Below are positions 50,154-59,354 of a stretch of 64,000 bases of DNA, piece after piece. The translations under genes and the position numbers were made by a program. Numbering within the stretch: position 1 is the first letter of the stretch; each line of letters begins with the position of its first letter. Below the pieces are notes generated by a model that was not told the origin of the DNA, ran no database searches, and saw only the letters and a program-made list of their open reading frames with translations. The stretch lies in NCBI RefSeq assembly GCF_000725885.1, contig NZ_JODR01000019.1, positions 62,001 to 126,000 of the forward strand. The letters run 5' to 3'. The stretch comes from Streptomyces albus subsp. albus. Its GTDB lineage: Bacteria; Actinomycetota; Actinomycetes; Streptomycetales; Streptomycetaceae.

Positions 50154-51158
50154 CTACGGGACGAGCACCACTTTGCCCGTGGTGCCCCGCGTCTCCAGGG
50201 CGCGGTGCGCCTCGGCGGCCCGGGCGAGGGGGTACTCGTCGACGAGCGGTACGAGTGTCCCGTCGGCCGCCGAACGGAGCGCCGCCTCCTCCAGTTCGCG
50301 CTTGTGCGACTGCATGAAGGCGGGGTCCAGCGGGTGGACGACGATGCCCCGGCCGCGCAGTTCGTCGGCGCTCAGGGGCGGGGCCGCGGCCTGAGCCGGC
50401 CGGCCGGTGGCCGTCGGCAGGGACGAGGAGCCGCCGTACGCGTGGTGGCTGCCGCCGTGGGCGACCAGATCGAGCGCGGTACGGCCGAGGGCGCCGCCGG
50501 GGCCGTCGAACAGATGGTGCACGGGGCGTTCCCCGTAGGCGGCACGGATGCGGTCGGCCCAGTCGGGCAGGTCGTAGTCGACGGCCAGGTCGGCGCCCAG
50601 CCGCGTGACGACGGCCGTCTTGGCGGGGCCGCCGGCCGCGCCGATCACGCGGGCGCCGCGGTGCTTGGCGTACTGCGTCAGCAGGGCGCCCATACCGCCG
50701 GCCGCGCTGAGCACGAGCACGGTGTCGCCGGGTTTGATCTCCGCGTTCCGCAGTACCCCCATGACAGTGCGGCCGGTGCCGATCAGGGCGACGGCCTGCG
50801 CCGCGGTCATGTCCCCGGGGACGGGCTGGAGGGCCGCGGCGTCGGCGACGGCCAGTTCGGCGTAGCCGCCGGGTGCCGCGCCGAGATGGACGGTGACGCG
50901 CCGGCCGAGCCAGCCGGGGTCGGTCCCCTCGCCCAGCAGCTCGACAGCGCCGGCGACTTCGCGGCCCGGGACGGTGGGCAGGTTTGGCAGCGGCAGCGGG
51001 CCGATCCGGTGGCCGCCGCGGAGCGTGGTGTCGATCAGGTGCACGCCCGCTGCCTGCACGGCGATCCTGACCTGGCCGGGTCCGGGTATCGGATCGGGGA
51101 CTTCCTCGTACGTCAGGTTCTCGGCGGGGCCGAAGGCGTGCAGACGGACGGCGTGCAT
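50154..51158 (-). CDS. Zinc-binding dehydrogenase / quinone oxidoreductase
   Basis: 334 residues, MDR superfamily. GroES-like N-terminus (MHAVRLHAFGPAENLTYEEV; GPGQVRIAVQAAGVHLIDTT; PTVPGREVAGAVELLGEG) and Rossmann domain (LVLSAAGGMGALLTQYAKHR). The catalytic zinc ligands of alcohol dehydrogenases are absent, as in NADPH:quinone oxidoreductases. Start ATG 51158 after GGAGCGAG. Stands alone, divergent from the pentapeptide gene. Confidence 0.9.
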   Translation of the reverse strand: MHAVRLHAFGPAENLTYEEVPDPIPGPGQVRIAVQAAGVHLIDTTLRGGHRIGPLPLPNLPTVPGREVAGAVELLGEGTDPGWLGRRVTVHLGAAPGGYAELAVADAAALQPVPGDMTAAQAVALIGTGRTVMGVLRNAEIKPGDTVLVLSAAGGMGALLTQYAKHRGARVIGAAGGPAKTAVVTRLGADLAVDYDLPDWADRIRAAYGERPVHHLFDGPGGALGRTALDLVAHGGSHHAYGGSSSLPTATGRPAQAAAPPLSADELRGRGIVVHPLDPAFMQSHKRELEEAALRSAADGTLVPLVDEYPLARAAEAHRALETRGTTGKVVLVP

Positions 51159-51341
51159 GGGGCTCGCTCCTTCGCGGATGGGCCGGCCGGTGTCCGGCGG
51201 GGCCGGTGGCCGGTTCGTGCCGCCCACGCTGCGACATGAAGTGAGGTTCAAGTCAAGCCTCGCCCGCGGGCCGGTACGGCGGCCTCGGGACAGCGCCGCT
51301 TGCCGGTGCCGCTTGTCAGTGGCCGAGTGCAGCATGAGGGC

Positions 51342-52004
51342 ATGGCGACATCAGCGGTACGTGAGGCGCGGCGACCCTCGATCGTTCTCCCCGAGCTGCG
51401 GCCCTTCGAGGGGCGGGGGCTGGCGCCGGACGGCGACTACGACGGGGTGCGGTTCGAAGGGCTGGATCTGAGCGGTACGGACGGCGGCGGGGCGACCTTC
51501 CTGGACGTGGGGATGTACCGCTGCGCGCTGGACGAGGCCGCGCTCCGACGCACCCGGTTCATCGACTCGGTGCTGGAGGGCGTCTGGGGCGTCGGAACGA
51601 AGCTGGCCGACGCCGAACTGCGGGACGTGGAGCTGCGGGATGCCCGACTGGGCGGTGTCCAGTTGCACGGCGCCCGGCTCAACCGGGTGCTGGTACGCGG
51701 CGGGAAGATCGACTGTCTCAATCTGCGGCAGGCGTCCCTCACCGACGTCACGTTCGAGGAGTGCGTGCTGAGCGAGCCGGACTTCAGCGGCGCCTCGCTC
51801 GAACGCGTGACGTTCCGGGACTGCGTGCTGCGCCGGGCCGAGCTCCACCAGGTGCGGCTGAAGGACGTGGACCTGCGAGGGGCGACGGAACTGGACGTCG
51901 CGGTGGGGGTGGAGCACCTGGCCGGAGCCGTGATCACCATGGGCCAGCTGATGGATCTCGCACCGGCCCTCGCCACACAGATCGGCCTCCGGGTGGAGGG
52001 GTAG
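51342..52004 (+). CDS. Pentapeptide repeat-containing protein
   Basis: 220 residues. Repeats of A(D/E)LxxxxL type: VRFEGLDLSGTDGGGATFLD, KLADAELRDVELRDARLGGV, DFSGASLERVTFRDCVLRRA, VRLKDVDLRGATELDV. The fold is a right-handed square helix that can mimic DNA; some members protect gyrase, but nothing here shows the target. I start at ATG 51342; an in-frame start at 51300 is possible. Confidence 0.88.
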   Translation: MATSAVREARRPSIVLPELRPFEGRGLAPDGDYDGVRFEGLDLSGTDGGGATFLDVGMYRCALDEAALRRTRFIDSVLEGVWGVGTKLADAELRDVELRDARLGGVQLHGARLNRVLVRGGKIDCLNLRQASLTDVTFEECVLSEPDFSGASLERVTFRDCVLRRAELHQVRLKDVDLRGATELDVAVGVEHLAGAVITMGQLMDLAPALATQIGLRVEG

Positions 52005-52039
52005 ACGGCCTGGCCTTTTCCGGCCGTCGGCAGCCGGAC

Positions 52040-52290
52040 CATCGGCGGTCGGGCGGTCGGGCGGTCGGGTGGTCGGGCGGTCGGGCGGTCGGGCGGTCGG
52101 GCGGTCGGGTGGTTGGGCGGTCGGGTGGTCGGCGGTTGGCCGTCGGCAGCCGGTGCCGTGGGGACGGGCCGTACGGGGACGCTTCGTACGGGGACGTGCG
52201 TGTGCGGGGACGCGTGCGTGTGCGGGGACGCGGGTGTACGCGGACCTCCGTGTACGTGGACGTGCCGTACCGGGCCGGTGCCGTACGTCG
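52040..52290. repeat. Minisatellite of two repeat families
   Basis: About ten tandem copies of the octamer TCGGGCGG (variants TCGGGTGG, TTGGGCGG) fill 52047-52132. They are followed to about 52290 by irregular copies of an ~18-base unit containing GTGCGGGGACGCG or GTACGGGGACG. No gene in the 52005-52349 gap. Such arrays are slippage-prone. Confidence 0.85.
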
Positions 52291-52349
52291 TCGTGCCGTA
52301 CGCGGCGCTTGTGCCGTGCCAGGGCGCGGGCAGGGGACGCTGGGGTGGG

Positions 52350-52850
52350 TCAGACGCGGGGGAAACGGGACATCAGCGTCCAGACGGCCGGGTTGTCGGC
52401 CAGTCCCTCGTGCATGTCGGTGAGGTCCGCGACCAGATCGTGGAGGAAGTCGCGTGCTTCGCGGCGCAGTTCGGTGTGGGAGAAGGTGAGCGGCCCCTCG
52501 TCCCGTGCTGCCGGCCAGTCGCCGGTGATCTCCACCCAGCCGAAGCGGCGGGTGAAGCTCAGCAGATCGGCGGACTCCGTGAAGTCCAGGGTCGCGTGGT
52601 GGGGGCCGGGGGAGCGGGCACCGCGCGGATCGCGGTCGAGGTCCTCGGCGATGTCGCACAGCGCCCAGGCGAAGTCGAGCACCGGCACCCATCCCCAGGC
52701 TGTGGACAGTTCGCGGTCGCTCTCGGTGTCCGCGAGATAGACGTCGCCGCAGAACAGATCGTGCCGCAGCGCGTGGACGTCAGCGGTGCGGTAGTCCGTC
52801 TGGGGCGGGTCGGGGAAGCGGCGGGAGAGGGCATAGCCGATGTCGAGCAC
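52350..52850 (-). CDS. Hypothetical protein
   Basis: 166 residues, acidic, no membrane segment. Blocks ALRHDLFCGDVYLADTESDR, STAWGWVPVLDFAWALCDIA, FTRRFGWVEITGDWPAA and ARDFLHDLVADLTDMHEGLA look like one folded domain conserved in Streptomyces, but I cannot name it. The GTG start at 52850 has only a weak ribosome site. It lies downstream of terD on the same strand, with a terminator between. Confidence 0.7.
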   Translation of the reverse strand: MLDIGYALSRRFPDPPQTDYRTADVHALRHDLFCGDVYLADTESDRELSTAWGWVPVLDFAWALCDIAEDLDRDPRGARSPGPHHATLDFTESADLLSFTRRFGWVEITGDWPAARDEGPLTFSHTELRREARDFLHDLVADLTDMHEGLADNPAVWTLMSRFPRV

Positions 52851-52894
52851 CCCGCGATGGTGTCACGCCATGGTGGAGCTTCCCCCGTTGCGGC

Positions 52895-52930
52895 GGGGCG
52901 GCGCTCCTCCGGCGGGAGGGGCGCCGCCCC
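52895..52930. terminator. Terminator after terD
   Basis: GGGGCGGCGC / GCGCCGCCCC (10 bp) extended inside by a TCCTCC/GGAGGG-type stem; loop GGCG. It is located 26 bp after the terD stop. Confidence 0.85.
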
Positions 52931-52955
52931 GTCATCGTCCGTGCGCGGCCGGGTC

Positions 52956-53531
52956 TCAGACGTTGACGCCGAAGTCCTGGGCGATGCCGACGAGGCCGGA
53001 GGCGTAGCCCTGGCCGACGGCGCGGAACTTCCACTCCGCACCGTTGCGGTACAGCTCACCGAAGACCATGGCGGTCTCGGTGGCGGCGTCCTCGCTCAGG
53101 TCGTAGCGGGCGATCTCCGCCTGGTCGGCCTGGTTGACGATGCGGATGTAGGCGTTCCGCACCTGGCCGAAGTTCTGGCTGCGGCTCTCCGCGTCGTAGA
53201 TCGACACCGGGAAGACGATCTTGTCGATGTCGGCCGGCAGCGCGGCCAGGTTGACGTTGATCTGCTCGTCGTCGCCGGAGCCCTCGCCGGTGAGGTTGTC
53301 GCCGGTGTGGACGATCGCCTGGTCCGGGGTGGCCTTGTTGTTGAAGAAGACGAAGTGCTGGTCGGAGTAGACCTTGCCCTGTGCGTTCACCGCGATGGCG
53401 CTCGCGTCCAGGTCGAAGTCCGTGCCGGTCGTGGTGCGCACGTCCCAGCCGAGGCCGACCGTGACGGCGCTCAGGCCCGGTGCCTCCTTGGTGAGCGAGA
53501 TGTTGCCGCCCTTGGACAGGCTGACAGCCAT
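52956..53531 (-). CDS. terD: TerD family calcium-binding stress protein
   Basis: 191 residues. [20 protein letters not shown] at the N-terminus, [55 protein letters not shown] (calcium-binding acidic loop) and [14 protein letters not shown]. Linked to tellurite and general stress resistance and, in Streptomyces, to development. The partner ter genes are not in the window. Start ATG 53531. Confidence 0.95.
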   Translation of the reverse strand: MAVSLSKGGNISLTKEAPGLSAVTVGLGWDVRTTTGTDFDLDASAIAVNAQGKVYSDQHFVFFNNKATPDQAIVHTGDNLTGEGSGDDEQINVNLAALPADIDKIVFPVSIYDAESRSQNFGQVRNAYIRIVNQADQAEIARYDLSEDAATETAMVFGELYRNGAEWKFRAVGQGYASGLVGIAQDFGVNV

Positions 53532-53830
53532 GGGGTGCCCTTCCGTTGTGATGAATCGTGGTGACTCCCGAGGGAACCACCGTCGTCGGACCGTGACCTG
53601 ACCGGGGTCCGCGGCCCCGCTTCTCACTCTCCACAACGCAGGCCGGGGACGGCCGGGTTCCAGGTTTCTTTGCTTTCTTTGCCTTCACTCCCGGCCCGGC
53701 CGCCTCCCCGGCCCCGCCCCGGCGGCCCCCTGACCGTCCCTTCGCCCCGGCCGGGCGGCCCACGGGCCCGGCGCGGGGCGCCCGCCGGCCGGCCGAAATG
53801 CGGATGACGTCCCGGCCGTGAGGGCGGACC

Positions 53831-54271
53831 ATGGAGGACATGTCCGGTCCCTATTACATCCGTGGTGCGGTCTCGCTGCCCGAGGCCGAACTGACGTGGC
53901 GCTTCTCGCGCGCGTCGGGGCCGGGCGGGCAGCATGTGAACACCAGCGACAGCCAGGCGGAGGTCCGTTTCGACCTCGCGCGCACCCAGGCGCTCCCCGA
54001 GGTGTGGAAGCGCCGCGCGCTGGAACGGCTCGGCAACCGGCTGGTGGACGGCGGTGTGCTGGTCGTACGGGCCAGTGAGCACCGTTCGCAGTGGCGGAAC
54101 CGCGAGACGGCGGCCGTACGGATGGCCTCGCTGCTCGCGGAGGCGACGGCTCCGCCACCGCCGCCGCGCCGCAAGAAGAAGATCCCGCGCGGTGTCAACG
54201 AGCGCCGACTGCGGCAGAAGAAGCAGCGCGGCGAGGTCAAGCGCGGCCGTTCGGGCCGCGGCTGGGACTGA
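53831..54271 (+). CDS. arfB: Alternative ribosome-rescue factor ArfB (peptidyl-tRNA hydrolase YaeJ)
   Basis: 146 residues. Class I release-factor catalytic domain with GGQ (RASGPGGQHVNTSDSQAEV), then the basic unstructured C-terminal tail (RRKKKIPRGVNERRLRQKKQ) that enters the mRNA channel of stalled ribosomes. It hydrolyses peptidyl-tRNA on non-stop ribosomes. ATG 53831 is preferred (AGGG six bases upstream); ATG 53840 is an alternative. Confidence 0.93.
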   Translation: MEDMSGPYYIRGAVSLPEAELTWRFSRASGPGGQHVNTSDSQAEVRFDLARTQALPEVWKRRALERLGNRLVDGGVLVVRASEHRSQWRNRETAAVRMASLLAEATAPPPPPRRKKKIPRGVNERRLRQKKQRGEVKRGRSGRGWD

Positions 54272-54352
54272 GGGTCCCGCGGCTGGGACCGAGGGGCCCG
54301 GCGCCGCGGCTCCGGAGCCCGGACCGTGGCGCCTGGCGCGGGCGCGCGGGCC

Positions 54353-54922
54353 TCAGCCCAGGGAGCGGTACCGGCCGCTGTAGTACAGCAGGGGGCCGCC
54401 CGAACCGTGGGTGAGGCGGGTGGCCAGGACCCGGCCGACGACGAGCGTGTGGTCGCCGGCGGTCACCCGCTGCTCGGTACGGCACTCGACGGCTGCGAGC
54501 GCGCCGTCGACCAGCGGTGCGCCGCTGGCGGTGCCCCGGGTGTGCGGGAGCTCCTGGAAGAGGAGCCGGTCGCTGAGCCGCGCCTTCATTGCGAAGCGAC
54601 CGGCGGTCTTGGTCTGGGCGTCGGTGAGCAGGGAGACGGCCCAGTGGTCCTGGCGGGAGAGCAGTTCGTCCATCCGGGAGCCCTCGCGGAGGCTGACGAG
54701 GACCAGGGGCGGGTCGAGGGAGACGGACATGAACGCGGTGGCGGTCATGCCGACGTCCTCGCCGCGCGCGCCCTCTTCCGGGTCGTGCGCGGTGACCAGG
54801 ACCACTCCGGCCGCCAGCCGCGCCATCGCGGCACGGAACTCCTCGTCGTTCACCCCATCAGCATGGGGCATCGGGTGGGTGTGGGGCACGTGGGCCGTCT
54901 GCTGCTGCACTGCGTGGGACAC
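54353..54922 (-). CDS. Flavin reductase family protein
   Basis: 189 residues, FMN-binding split barrel. RAAMARLAAGVVLVTAHDP, GMTATAFMSVSLDPPLVLVS (FMN-binding), DHWAVSLLTDAQTKTAGRFA, VECRTEQRVTAGDHTLVVGR and GGPLLYYSGRYRSLG. It supplies reduced FMN to a monooxygenase or reduces a small substrate; no partner is adjacent. The first ~22 residues from GTG 54922 are polar and the ribosome site is weak, so a later start is possible. Confidence 0.88.
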   Translation of the reverse strand: MSHAVQQQTAHVPHTHPMPHADGVNDEEFRAAMARLAAGVVLVTAHDPEEGARGEDVGMTATAFMSVSLDPPLVLVSLREGSRMDELLSRQDHWAVSLLTDAQTKTAGRFAMKARLSDRLLFQELPHTRGTASGAPLVDGALAAVECRTEQRVTAGDHTLVVGRVLATRLTHGSGGPLLYYSGRYRSLG

Positions 54923-55098
54923 GCTGGCTACGCTAACCAGCCGGTTCTCCGGCGTGCATCGGGCTGGGGGACCAGGCGGGGCCTAAGACCGCAGGCCGGG
55001 GGAAACCGGGCGCGGGGACCGGGGCCGGGGCCGGGACGGGGCCGGCTGTGGCACCGGTCCTCCGGCACACGTTGCGCAGTCAACTAGTCGCATTCTGT

Positions 55099-55114
55099 TG
55101 TGACTTGAGTCACA
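55099..55114. promoter_or_regulatory. CRP-type palindrome upstream of cdgB
   Basis: TGTGACTTGAGTCACA equals TGTGA-N6-TCACA, the consensus Crp/FNR-family site, with 7-bp arms. It is located 157 bp upstream of the cdgB start. Streptomyces has a Crp regulator active in germination and metabolism. Confidence 0.5.
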
Positions 55115-55129
55115 GAGGGCATTAATTGT

Positions 55130-55143
55130 TGACCCTGTGTACC
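55130..55143 (+). promoter_or_regulatory. BldD-box-like site upstream of cdgB
   Basis: TGACCCTGTGTACC matches the BldD consensus tnACnC(A/T)GnGTnAn (from memory) at 8 of 9 defined positions. It overlaps a TTGACC box. cdgB is a known BldD target in S. coelicolor, from memory. Confidence 0.5.
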
Positions 55144-55270
55144 GAGTGAACAGCTCGCTGTGATTCAGTGGCCGTGACAGCCGAAGAACGCCACAGAAGA
55201 CCGCCGACGGGGGCCCGGAAGCGACGACACGAGCACCTGGAGTTGACGTACACGGCTCAGGGGGAGGGCT

Positions 55271-57020
55271 ATGGAAACCGAGTCGGAACCATATGTCCGC
55301 CTCGCCAGTCTGCGCCAGCTGCACCACGTCATAGCGAAGCTCAACACCGCCCGGAGTCTCGCCGACACCCTCCAGGCCGTCGCCGACGGAGTCGTGGAGG
55401 GGCTCGGTTTCGAGATCTCGGCGGTGAATCTGGTGCGCGCGGACGGCGATCTGGTGGTGGCCGCCGTCGCCGGCAGCGCCGCCGCCGAGGCCATGATGTG
55501 CGGCCGGGTCGGCCCCCGCGACTCCTGGGAGCGCCGGCTGGCCATGGGCGAGCAGTGGGGGGCGCTCCGCTTCATCCCGTACACCGAGGGCTGGGTGCTG
55601 GACGACGACGACGTCCCGCAGTGGCACGCCCCCTCGCCCGTCCGCGAGACACCGGACGCCTGGCACCCCATGGACCGGCTGTTCGCCCCGCTGCACGCGC
55701 CCGACGGTGAGCTGCTGGGCGTCCTGTCCGTGGACCGGCCCCGCAACGGCCGCAGGCCCGGCGCCTGGGGGTGCGAGGCCCTCCAGATGTACGCGTCGCA
55801 GGCGGCCATCGCCATCAGCAACGCGCGGCTGCGCTCCAACATGCAGCGGGCGCTGGTACGGCTGGAGCGGGAGCAGCAGGCCCTCCGCGCCAGCGAGGAG
55901 AGCTTCCGGCAGGCGTTCGAGTACGCGCCCAGCGGGATGGCCGTCGCCGAGATGGGCGGTGACCAGCACGGCCGGCTGCTGCGGACCAACGACGCGCTGT
56001 GCCGGCTGCTGGGGCGGCCCGCCGCCGCGATGCGCCGCTACTCCTTCTCCGACCTCGTCCACCCCGACGACATCAACACCCTGATGCGGACCAGCGCGGA
56101 GGGCGGCCGGGCCGAGCTGCGGCTCGCGCGCCGGGACGGTTCGTACGTGTGGGTCTCGCTGCGCAACTCCGTCGTCGCCGACGCCGCCGACGGGCCGCGC
56201 TTCCTGCTCATCCACGTCGAGGACATCGAGGAGCGCAAGCGGCATGAGCTCCAGCTCGCGCACCGCGCGAGCCACGACTCGCTGACCGGGCTGCCGAACG
56301 CGGCGGAGCTGCGTGCCCGCCTCAGCAGCCGGCTCTGCGCGCTGCCGGGCCGGCCGGCGGCCGACGCCGAGGCGGGACCGGTCCACGGGTACGGGACGGC
56401 CGACGGTTTCCGGGACGCGGCCGGACCGGGCGGCGCCACCGATGCGGCGACCCACGGGTTCGGCGGCTTCCTGCCCTGGGACGGGGAGCAGCTGACCGGA
56501 CCGCCGCCCCTCCCGGGCGGCGCAGGGTATCTCCCGTTCGGCGGCACGGGAGCGACGTCCTACCCCCCCCGAGGCCGGGCACCACGAGCACGCGGTGCCG
56601 CCCACGGGGGACGGTTCCGGGGAGAAGGGGCTGGCGGTTCTCTACTGCGACCTGGACGGCTTCAAGGCGATCAACGACCGTTACGGCCACCACTGCGGTG
56701 ACGCGGTGCTCATCGAGGTCGCCCGCCGCCTCACGGAGGGCGTGCGGGAGGACGACACGGTCGCCCGGCTGGGCGGCGACGAGTTCGCCGTGCTGGCCGA
56801 CGGTCTGGGCCCGGCGGAGGCGGAGGACCTCGCTGTACGGCTGCGCAACGCGATCATCCCGCCGATCCATATCGACGGGATATCGGTGCGGGTGGGCGCC
56901 AGTTTCGGCATCGGCTGGGCGGGCTGCGGAATGACCGCCGACGAGGTGCTGCACTCCGCTGACCAGCGCATGTACGTGGAGAAGCGGTCGCGCTCCAAGG
57001 GGCAGCGCCGGGCGGGCTAG
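55271..57020 (+). pseudogene. cdgB: Diguanylate cyclase CdgB-like (GAF-PAS-GGDEF), split by a +1 C in a C8 run
   Basis: The first frame (from ATG 55271) encodes a GAF domain (about 25-190), a PAS/PAC domain (about 205-330) and the start of a GGDEF domain (HRASHDSLTGLPNAAELRAR). At 56563-56570 stand eight C; dropping one C joins this frame to the second, which reads YPPEAGHHEHAVPPTGDG into LAVLYCDLDGFKAINDRYG, then ARLGGDEFAVLADG. GGDEF is intact and an RxxD I-site (REDD) precedes it by five residues. It would make cyclic di-GMP, which acts through BldD on development. Homopolymer length error, true mutation or slippage cannot be told apart; the gene is otherwise undamaged. Confidence 0.88.
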
Positions 57021-57113
57021 CACACACGGTTCCGATCGGCCACGACCGTGCCAAGAGGTTCGCCCAAGAGAGGTAGGCTCGCCCGGATACCTGACGCAGT
57101 AGGGAGTGAAGGG

Positions 57114-58112
57114 ATGAGCGCCGAGAACCACGGCACGGGTGCCACGCCGGAAGGGGGAGACGAGGACCCGTTCGCCTATCTGTACCGGCAGGAGGGCGGC
57201 GCGCAGCAGCCCGCCGCGTCCGGCCAGCAGCCCGGCGTCCCACGTCGCTCCTTCAACCAGGTCCGCGCGGTCGGTGAGCGGCAGTACGGCTACGGCTATC
57301 CGCAGCAGCAACAGCAGGGCGGCGGCTACGGCTACCCCCAGCAGGGCTCCGGCTACGGCTATCCGCAGCAGCCGCCCCAGCCCGCCCAGCAGCCCAGCGC
57401 GCACTACGCGGCGCCCGAGACGGTGCCCGGCGGGCGTGCGGCGGCGCGGCAGCAGGGTGCCGGGCAGGGGCCGGGCCGGGGCCGGCGCAACCGGACCGGA
57501 CTGCTGGTGGGGGCGATAGCCGTGGTCGCCGCTGTGGTCATCGGGATCGGTGCGGCGATCGTCTTCAACAAGGACGAGCCCGAGGACCCGCAGGCCAAGC
57601 CGTCCGGTACCGCTCAGCAGGACGGCGGCCAGGACCAGGGCGGCGACAAGAAGGACGACAAGCCCGACGAGAAGACCGCCCCCAAGGGCCTGCCGAAGGA
57701 GGACGCGGCCAGCCTCACCCTCGGCGGCAGCGCCACCACCTCGACGGACATCAAGGGCGCCGAGGGCCAGGGCGGGGCGTACGTCTCCGGGCTGGACCAG
57801 CCGGGCGCGTCGGCCACCTGGGAGCTGAAGGACCTGCCCGAGGGCGGCAGGTACACGCTCCATGTGCGCTACGGCGTTCCCGGCCAGGACGCGGACGCCA
57901 CCCTCACCGTCAACGGCAAGGCGGAGGGGCGCCCGCTGCGGCTGAAGAACTTCGCCGGCGCCAAGAAGGGCGACTGGGAGCACGGTTGGACCAACAGCTG
58001 GTCCAACATCCAGCTCAACGAGGGCGAGAACTCCATCAAGATCTCCTGCGAGGACGGCAACAAGTGCGGCGCCGTCCTCGACAAGGTGTGGCTGGAGAAG
58101 GGCTGGGGCTGA
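57114..58112 (+). CDS. Membrane-anchored protein with CBM-like (galactose-binding) domain
   Basis: 332 residues. Cytoplasmic N-terminus rich in YGYPQQ repeats (about 55-100), one membrane helix (TGLLVGAIAVVAAVVIGIGA, about 133-155), a charged linker, and a C-terminal ~130-residue beta-sandwich (ASATWELKDLPEGGRYTLHV; VRYGVPGQDADATLTVNGKA; NEGENSIKISCEDGNKC) like CBM35/CBM6 modules that bind sugars. It probably contacts cell-wall or extracellular glycans. The ATG at 57114 follows AGGGAG. It lies 93 bp after cdgB. Confidence 0.85.
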   Translation: MSAENHGTGATPEGGDEDPFAYLYRQEGGAQQPAASGQQPGVPRRSFNQVRAVGERQYGYGYPQQQQQGGGYGYPQQGSGYGYPQQPPQPAQQPSAHYAAPETVPGGRAAARQQGAGQGPGRGRRNRTGLLVGAIAVVAAVVIGIGAAIVFNKDEPEDPQAKPSGTAQQDGGQDQGGDKKDDKPDEKTAPKGLPKEDAASLTLGGSATTSTDIKGAEGQGGAYVSGLDQPGASATWELKDLPEGGRYTLHVRYGVPGQDADATLTVNGKAEGRPLRLKNFAGAKKGDWEHGWTNSWSNIQLNEGENSIKISCEDGNKCGAVLDKVWLEKGWG

Positions 58113-58161
58113 GCCTCCGCCCGCCCTCCCGGGCCGCGCCCGGTTGAGGAGCCGGTGCCCG

Positions 58162-58193
58162 AAGAGCCCCGCGCCGGACGGCGCGGGGCTCTT
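58162..58193. terminator. Intrinsic terminator with T-tail
   Basis: A perfect 14-bp stem AAGAGCCCCGCGCC and its complement, GGAC loop, ending in TTT. Between the convergent CBM-protein and PfkB genes. Confidence 0.92.
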
Positions 58194-58255
58194 TCCTGTG
58201 CGCGGGGCCCCGGTCCTGTGCGGGGGCTCTGGCCTGTGCGGGGTCCCGCCAGCGC

Positions 58256-59221
58256 TCAGGGGGCGGAGGGGGCTTCGGAGGGGCGCACCCGTACGGCGGG
58301 CAGCATGCCGGTGTACGTCTCCTCGTCGAACTCGCCGGCGACCGGGGAGCGTACCGTCGCGGCGGACAGTGCCACGGCCCGCGCCAGCCGGTCGGGCCAC
58401 GGCAGCCCCTCCGCCAGCCCGGACAGCAGTCCGGCGACGGCCGAGTCGCCGGCGCCGGTCGGGTTGCCCGTCAGCCGCTCGGGCACCGCGGCGCTCCACG
58501 CGCCGTCCGGGGTGACCAGCAGCATCCCGTCGGCGCCCAGCGAGGCGGCGACCGTGTGGGCGCCGCGCCGCTGGGCCGCGCGGGCGGCGCGCAGCGGTTC
58601 GGCGGTGCCGGTGATGCCGGCCAGTTCCTCCGCGTTCGGCTTGATGATGTCCGGCCGGGCGGCGAGTCCGCGGCGCAGCGGCTCCCCGCTGGTGTCCAGC
58701 AGTACGGGGACGCGTGCGGTGCGGGCCTCGCGCACCAGCGTCGCGTACGCGCCCACCGGGACGCCCGGGGGCAGGCTGCCGCACAGTGCGACCGCCCGCA
58801 CCTGGCCGGCCAGCAGTTCGCGGTAGGCGGCCAGGAAGGTCTCCCACTCGTCCGGCGTGATGTGCGGGCCGGGCTCGTTCAGCTGGGTGGTGTCACCCGT
58901 GGTCTCGTCCACCACGCCGACCGTGCGCCGGGTGTTGCCCGCGACGGTCACCAGCGCGTCGGTGACGAGGGCCCGGCCGTCCGGCCCGGCCGCCTCGGCG
59001 TCCGCCGCAAGCAGGGCGCGCAGGACCCGGCCCGTCTCGCCGCCGGCGAAGCCGGTGACGGTCGAGGGCAGGCCGAGGGCGGCCAGTACGCGGGCGACGT
59101 TGAGGCCCTTGCCGCCGGGCCGTTCGGTCACCTCGCGCACCCGGTGGGAGGCGTGCGGAACGAGATGGGGCACCCGATAGGTCAGATCGAGAGCGGCATT
59201 GAGCGTGACGGTCAGGATCAT
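58256..59221 (-). CDS. PfkB family sugar kinase (1-phosphofructokinase / tagatose-6-P kinase type)
   Basis: 321 residues. LTVTLNAALDLTYRVPHLVP at the N-terminus, ERPGGKGLNVARVLAALG (PfkB signature 1), NTRRTVGVVDETTGDTTQLN, DIIKPNAEELAGITG and the catalytic GNPTGAGDSAVAGLLSGLAE (signature 2). Phosphorylates a hexose phosphate. Located beside nagA, it may act in amino-sugar or fructose use, but specificity is not evident. Start ATG 59221. 133 bp separate it from the upstream nagA stop. Confidence 0.88.
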   Translation of the reverse strand: MILTVTLNAALDLTYRVPHLVPHASHRVREVTERPGGKGLNVARVLAALGLPSTVTGFAGGETGRVLRALLAADAEAAGPDGRALVTDALVTVAGNTRRTVGVVDETTGDTTQLNEPGPHITPDEWETFLAAYRELLAGQVRAVALCGSLPPGVPVGAYATLVREARTARVPVLLDTSGEPLRRGLAARPDIIKPNAEELAGITGTAEPLRAARAAQRRGAHTVAASLGADGMLLVTPDGAWSAAVPERLTGNPTGAGDSAVAGLLSGLAEGLPWPDRLARAVALSAATVRSPVAGEFDEETYTGMLPAVRVRPSEAPSAP

Positions 59222-59354
59222 CTGCGTGCACCACCCTCATCCGTCGGACAACGGTTCATCACTCACAACCCAGGAGAAAACGACACCACGGCGGAACCGA
59301 CCGTGCGAGCGATCATGCCATTGGAACCGCCGCCGGGCGACCCCCCGTACCAGC

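Noticed and set aside
52005..52349. CRISPR-like array in the tandem repeats
   Set aside because: Units are 8 and about 18 bases with no unique spacers of constant length and no cas genes.
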